From contig NZ_FQVN01000001.1 in assembly GCF_900129375.1 (NCBI RefSeq), positions 372,001 to 436,000 of the forward strand: a stretch of 64,000 nt of DNA, read 5' to 3'. Shown piece after piece: positions 61,169-64,000 of this stretch. Below the pieces are notes generated by a model. It ran no database searches. It was given only the letters and a program-made list of their open reading frames with translations, and was not told the origin of the DNA. Origin of the DNA: Streptoalloteichus hindustanus (GTDB taxonomy: Bacteria; Actinomycetota; Actinomycetes; Mycobacteriales; Pseudonocardiaceae). The translations under genes and the position numbers were made by a program. Position 1 is the stretch's first letter. Every line of letters begins with the position of its first letter.

Positions 61169-62002
61169 TCAGGCGCGCATCGCGCCCGCGAAGGAGAAGC
61201 CGGCGCCCAGCGCGCGGGAGACCAACAGGTACAGCAGGACGACCGGTGTCGTGTAGACCAGGGAGTAGGCGGCGAGCTGGCCGTACGCGGCCATGCCGCG
61301 CTGGCCGAAGTAGCTGAGGACGCCGACCGCGGCCGGCTGCTTGGCCGGGTCCAGCAGCAGGACGAACGGCACGAAGAAGTTCCCCCACAGGCTGACGAAC
61401 ACGAACGTCGAGACCACGGCGACGCCCGGCGCCATGAGCGGCAGCACGACGGAGCGCAGCGCGCGCGTCGGCGTGGCGCCGTCCGTCCAGGCGGCCTCCT
61501 CCAGTTCGAGCGGCACGCCGTCCAGGTAGTTCTTGGTCATCCAGATCGCGAACGGCAGCGCGGTCGCGGAGAGGAACACCGTGGTGCCGACCCGGCTGTC
61601 GATCAGGTCGAGCCGGACGAACAGCCCGTACACCGGGACCATGATCGCGGTCAGCGGCAGGCCGGTCGCGAGGAGCAGGGTGTAGAGCAGGGGGCGGCGA
61701 AACCGGAGCTGGTACCGCGACAGCGGGTAGGCGCACAGCGTCGCGCTGACGACCGTCAGCGCCGTCGCGCCGCCGCACAGCAGCAGCCCGTTCCACAGTG
61801 GACGCCCACCGGACCGCCAGGACAGCACCGCGGTGAAGTGGGCGCCGGTGAGCCGGGGGACGGACGCCCGGGCACCGGCCGAGGCGTCGAGGGAGGCGGT
61901 GAACAACCACAACAGAGGCGCGGCGAACGCCAGCGCGAGCAGAGCCAGGACCAGGTGGACCGCGACCGCGGGGGCGCGGCGGCGACCGGAGCGGACCAGC
62001 AC
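61169..62002 (-). CDS. carbohydrate ABC transporter permease (MalG type)
   Basis: A 277-residue permease with six membrane segments and the EAA loop ELEEAAWTDGATPTRALRSV. Last gene of a second importer operon, one base after the MalF-type gene. No ATPase follows before the end of the operon at 61169. Confidence 0.92.
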   Translation of the reverse strand: MLVRSGRRRAPAVAVHLVLALLALAFAAPLLWLFTASLDASAGARASVPRLTGAHFTAVLSWRSGGRPLWNGLLLCGGATALTVVSATLCAYPLSRYQLRFRRPLLYTLLLATGLPLTAIMVPVYGLFVRLDLIDSRVGTTVFLSATALPFAIWMTKNYLDGVPLELEEAAWTDGATPTRALRSVVLPLMAPGVAVVSTFVFVSLWGNFFVPFVLLLDPAKQPAAVGVLSYFGQRGMAAYGQLAAYSLVYTTPVVLLYLLVSRALGAGFSFAGAMRA

Positions 62003-62003
62003 C

Positions 62004-62882
62004 TCACACCTCCTCCCGCAGACCCCGCGCGTAGACCGCCGCGAACGTCCCGGCGACCACGAGCAGGACGAACGCGACGGTCGTCCCGTAGCCGATCTCG
62101 CCGAACCCGAACGCGCGCTCGTACATCAGCAGCGGCAGGGTCTGGCTCGCCGTTCCGGGGCCACCGGCCGTCATCACGTAGACCAGGGTGAAGACGCCCA
62201 CCGTCTGCAACGTGACCAGCATTAGGTTGGTCACCACGGTGCGCCGCAGCAGCGGCAGCACGACGTGCCAGAAGCGCCGCAGCGGCCCGGCGCCGTCGAC
62301 CTGGGCCGCCTCCACCAACTCCGTCGGCACCTCGGCCAACGCCGCCTGGTAGACCAGCATGGAGAACGCCGTCCCGCGCCAGACGTTGCCGAGCACGACC
62401 GCGAGCACGGGCGCGCTGTAGAGCCAGTCCTGGCCGCCGAGACCGAGCGCGGCCAGGACCGCGTTGAGCGTGCCGTCCGCGGTGAGGAAGGCCTGGAGGG
62501 CGAAGGCGGCGACGATCTCCGGCAGCACCCACGCCGCCACCACGGTCCCGCCGACGACATTCCGCACCACCCGGTGTCTTCGGTGCAACAACACCGCGAG
62601 GAGCATCCCCAGGCAGTTCTGGCCCAGCACCGCCGAACCGACGGTGAAGACGACGGTCAACCAGACCGCCTGACCGAGTTCCGGGTCCGTCAGCACGCGG
62701 TGGAAGTTGTCGAGACCCACGTACTCCGGGGCGCGCGCCGCCGCCCCGGACATCGCGGCGTTGGTGAACGCGGTGTGGAGGCACCACAGGATCGGCCCGG
62801 CGACGAACACCAGGAGCAGCAGCAACGCCGGCCCCATCGGCAGCAGCCAGGCCAGCGGCCCCCGGCGGCGACGGCCGGCCAT
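62004..62882 (-). CDS. carbohydrate ABC transporter permease (MalF type)
   Basis: A 292-residue permease: WLLPMGPALLLLLVFVAGPI, GLDNFHRVLTDPELGQAVWL and the EAA loop LVEAAQVDGAGPLRRFWHVV. Its ATG overlaps the binding-protein stop by one base (TGATG). Confidence 0.92.
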   Translation of the reverse strand: MAGRRRRGPLAWLLPMGPALLLLLVFVAGPILWCLHTAFTNAAMSGAAARAPEYVGLDNFHRVLTDPELGQAVWLTVVFTVGSAVLGQNCLGMLLAVLLHRRHRVVRNVVGGTVVAAWVLPEIVAAFALQAFLTADGTLNAVLAALGLGGQDWLYSAPVLAVVLGNVWRGTAFSMLVYQAALAEVPTELVEAAQVDGAGPLRRFWHVVLPLLRRTVVTNLMLVTLQTVGVFTLVYVMTAGGPGTASQTLPLLMYERAFGFGEIGYGTTVAFVLLVVAGTFAAVYARGLREEV

Positions 62883-64000
62883 CAGCCGCTCCGCGTCCGT
62901 TCGACGCCCACGACCTGCCGCACCCGCTCCGCCCACGCCCTGGCCGCCTCCTCGGGGTCGGCGCCGTTGACGACCTGCTCCATCGCCACCTGGATCTCCT
63001 GCGAGACCCTGGGGTACTCGACCAGCGTCGGCCGGTAGCGGGTGATCTCCAGCAACGAGGACCAGAAGGCGATCGTGGGGTTCTGCTCGCCCACCCGGGG
63101 ATCGGCCGCGACGTCTTTGCGGACGGGCAGGTCGCTGGCGGCCGTGTTGTAGGCCAGCGCGCCCTCCCTGCTCAACGCCTTCGTCACGAAGGCGAAGGCG
63201 GCGTCCTTGTCGCGGCTGCCCGCGCCGACCGACAGCAGCCAGCCGCCGGACAGGCTCACCCGGCCCGGGTGCTGGCCGCGCTGGGTCGGCATCGGCGCGG
63301 TGCCCATGATCTGGCGCCACTCCGGCCACTCCACCGGCGCTCCCGAGAGCCAGTTCCCGGGCAGCCAGCTGCCGTCCAGCCGGATCGCGACCCGACCGGA
63401 GCGGGTCAGCTCCTCCTTGCCGGACTTGCTGTAGTACGGGTCGGCGACCTGCGCGGGGGTGGGTCCGAGCCCGGAGGCGAAGACCTCGCGGACGAACCGC
63501 AGCGCGTCGGCGAATCCCGCGCTGGGCGCCACCCACCGCCCCTCCCGCTCGTCGTAGAGGACGCCGGTGTCCGTGCCGTGCAACAACATCTGCATGCTCT
63601 GCATGGCGGCGGCCTCGCCGACCGGCCGTCCGGCGGGCATGTCGAACGCGATGACGTCCGGCAGCCTGGCCTTGACGGCGCGGGCGGCGGCCAGCACGTC
63701 GGCCCAGCTCGCCGGCCGCCAGTCGGTGGGCAGCCCGGCCTGCGCGAAGAGCCGCCGGTTGTACCAGAGCCCCCGGGTGTCGGTGCCGATGGGAACGCCG
63801 TAGGTCCGGCCGTCCACCGCGCGGCCCGCCTGCCTGGTCGACTCGACGAACTGCGCCCAGTCGGGCCAGCGCGCGAGGTGGTCGTCGAGCGGGTGGAGGT
63901 AGCCGGCCGCGACGTCGGCGTTGACGTGGTAGCTGTCCTCGTAGAGCACGTCCGGCGCGGTGGCCGGCGCGCGGAGCATGAGCCGCACCTTGGGCAGGTA
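62882..64000 (-). CDS. carbohydrate ABC transporter substrate-binding protein (5' end outside window)
   Basis: At least 372 residues of a family 1 solute-binding protein; the N-terminus with its signal peptide lies beyond base 64000. Visible segments: YGVPIGTDTRGLWYNRRLFA, LDGSWLPGNWLSGAP, VSLSGGWLLSVGAGSRDKDA and EEAARAWAERVRQVV at the end. The frame remains open to the window edge, so the ATG at 63988 is not the start. Substrate unknown. Confidence 0.92.
   Translation of the reverse strand, partial: YLPKVRLMLRAPATAPDVLYEDSYHVNADVAAGYLHPLDDHLARWPDWAQFVESTRQAGRAVDGRTYGVPIGTDTRGLWYNRRLFAQAGLPTDWRPASWADVLAAARAVKARLPDVIAFDMPAGRPVGEAAAMQSMQMLLHGTDTGVLYDEREGRWVAPSAGFADALRFVREVFASGLGPTPAQVADPYYSKSGKEELTRSGRVAIRLDGSWLPGNWLSGAPVEWPEWRQIMGTAPMPTQRGQHPGRVSLSGGWLLSVGAGSRDKDAAFAFVTKALSREGALAYNTAASDLPVRKDVAADPRVGEQNPTIAFWSSLLEITRYRPTLVEYPRVSQEIQVAMEQVVNGADPEEAARAWAERVRQVVGVERTRSG

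Noticed and set aside
61241-61262. Second dre-like sequence (TCGTGTAGACCA)
   Set aside because: Two mismatches to the core and placed inside the coding region of a permease gene, where it encodes conserved residues.

Overview
The window is about 74% GC, its genes strongly prefer G or C at the third codon position, GTG starts are common, and many genes have a TAnnnT-like -10 box only 6-8 bases before the start codon (leaderless mRNA). Together with a type VII (ESX) accessory cluster containing PPE-like and EspG proteins, secreted M14 carboxypeptidase and SigE-family sigma factors, this points to the chromosome of a filamentous actinomycete, most likely Pseudonocardiaceae (Saccharothrix/Actinosynnema/Lentzea-like). 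That placement is inference from gene content. I recognised no rRNA, tRNA, CRISPR, prophage or insertion sequence.

Layout. 1-3 kb: the end of an EspG gene, a MOSC protein and purB. 3-11.7 kb: secreted zinc carboxypeptidase, a tetR/DUF2231 pair, an SMR efflux gene behind two tandem operator-like palindromes, a SigE-type sigma factor with a membrane partner, threonine aldolase, a HAD protein, a DUF1963-like protein and an aminotransferase. 11.8-16 kb: a six-gene ESX operon (WXG-like, DUF3558 lipoprotein, PPE-like, EspG, a small ESX protein, and a WXG domain fused to a lytic transglycosylase) without the core secretion machine. 16-25.2 kb: purD, secreted GDPD, a complete sulfonate operon (ssuC-ssuB-ssuA-ssuD-FMN reductase) preceded by a leader peptide and attenuator hairpin, then purA. 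25-33.7 kb: a purA-linked conserved gene, secreted HNH nuclease, FUSC, SRPBCC, DUF3151, fba, HAD and aldo/keto reductase genes. 33.8-35.9 kb: two sigma factor genes flanking a YciI gene. 36-44.3 kb: an amino-sugar locus with a MalFG-type importer, DeoR regulator, SIS deaminase/isomerase, ROK kinase, NagA/AgaA deacetylase and class II aldolase. 44.5-47.9 kb: two DedA proteins around a FAD-linked oxidase. 48-53.7 kb: a Frc-like sugar ABC system with two kinases and a divergent LacI regulator. 54-61 kb: COG0523 GTPase under a Zur-like box, GH76, TrmH, DUF2784, pyrE, SDR and small membrane or secreted proteins. 61-64 kb: a second MalFG-type importer whose binding-protein gene runs off the window.

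How the genes work together. The sulfonate operon imports alkanesulfonates and releases sulfite; its leader peptide, ending in a Cys codon, is likely to couple expression to cysteine supply. The amino-sugar locus resembles an Aga (N-acetylgalactosamine) pathway fed by an ABC importer rather than a PTS. Neither MalFG-type importer has its own ATPase, so a shared MsiK-like subunit elsewhere is expected. The most unusual non-coding feature is a 44-bp element present twice in opposite orientation about 21 kb apart (3 mismatches), each copy preceded by DnaA-box-like TTGTCCACA sites.
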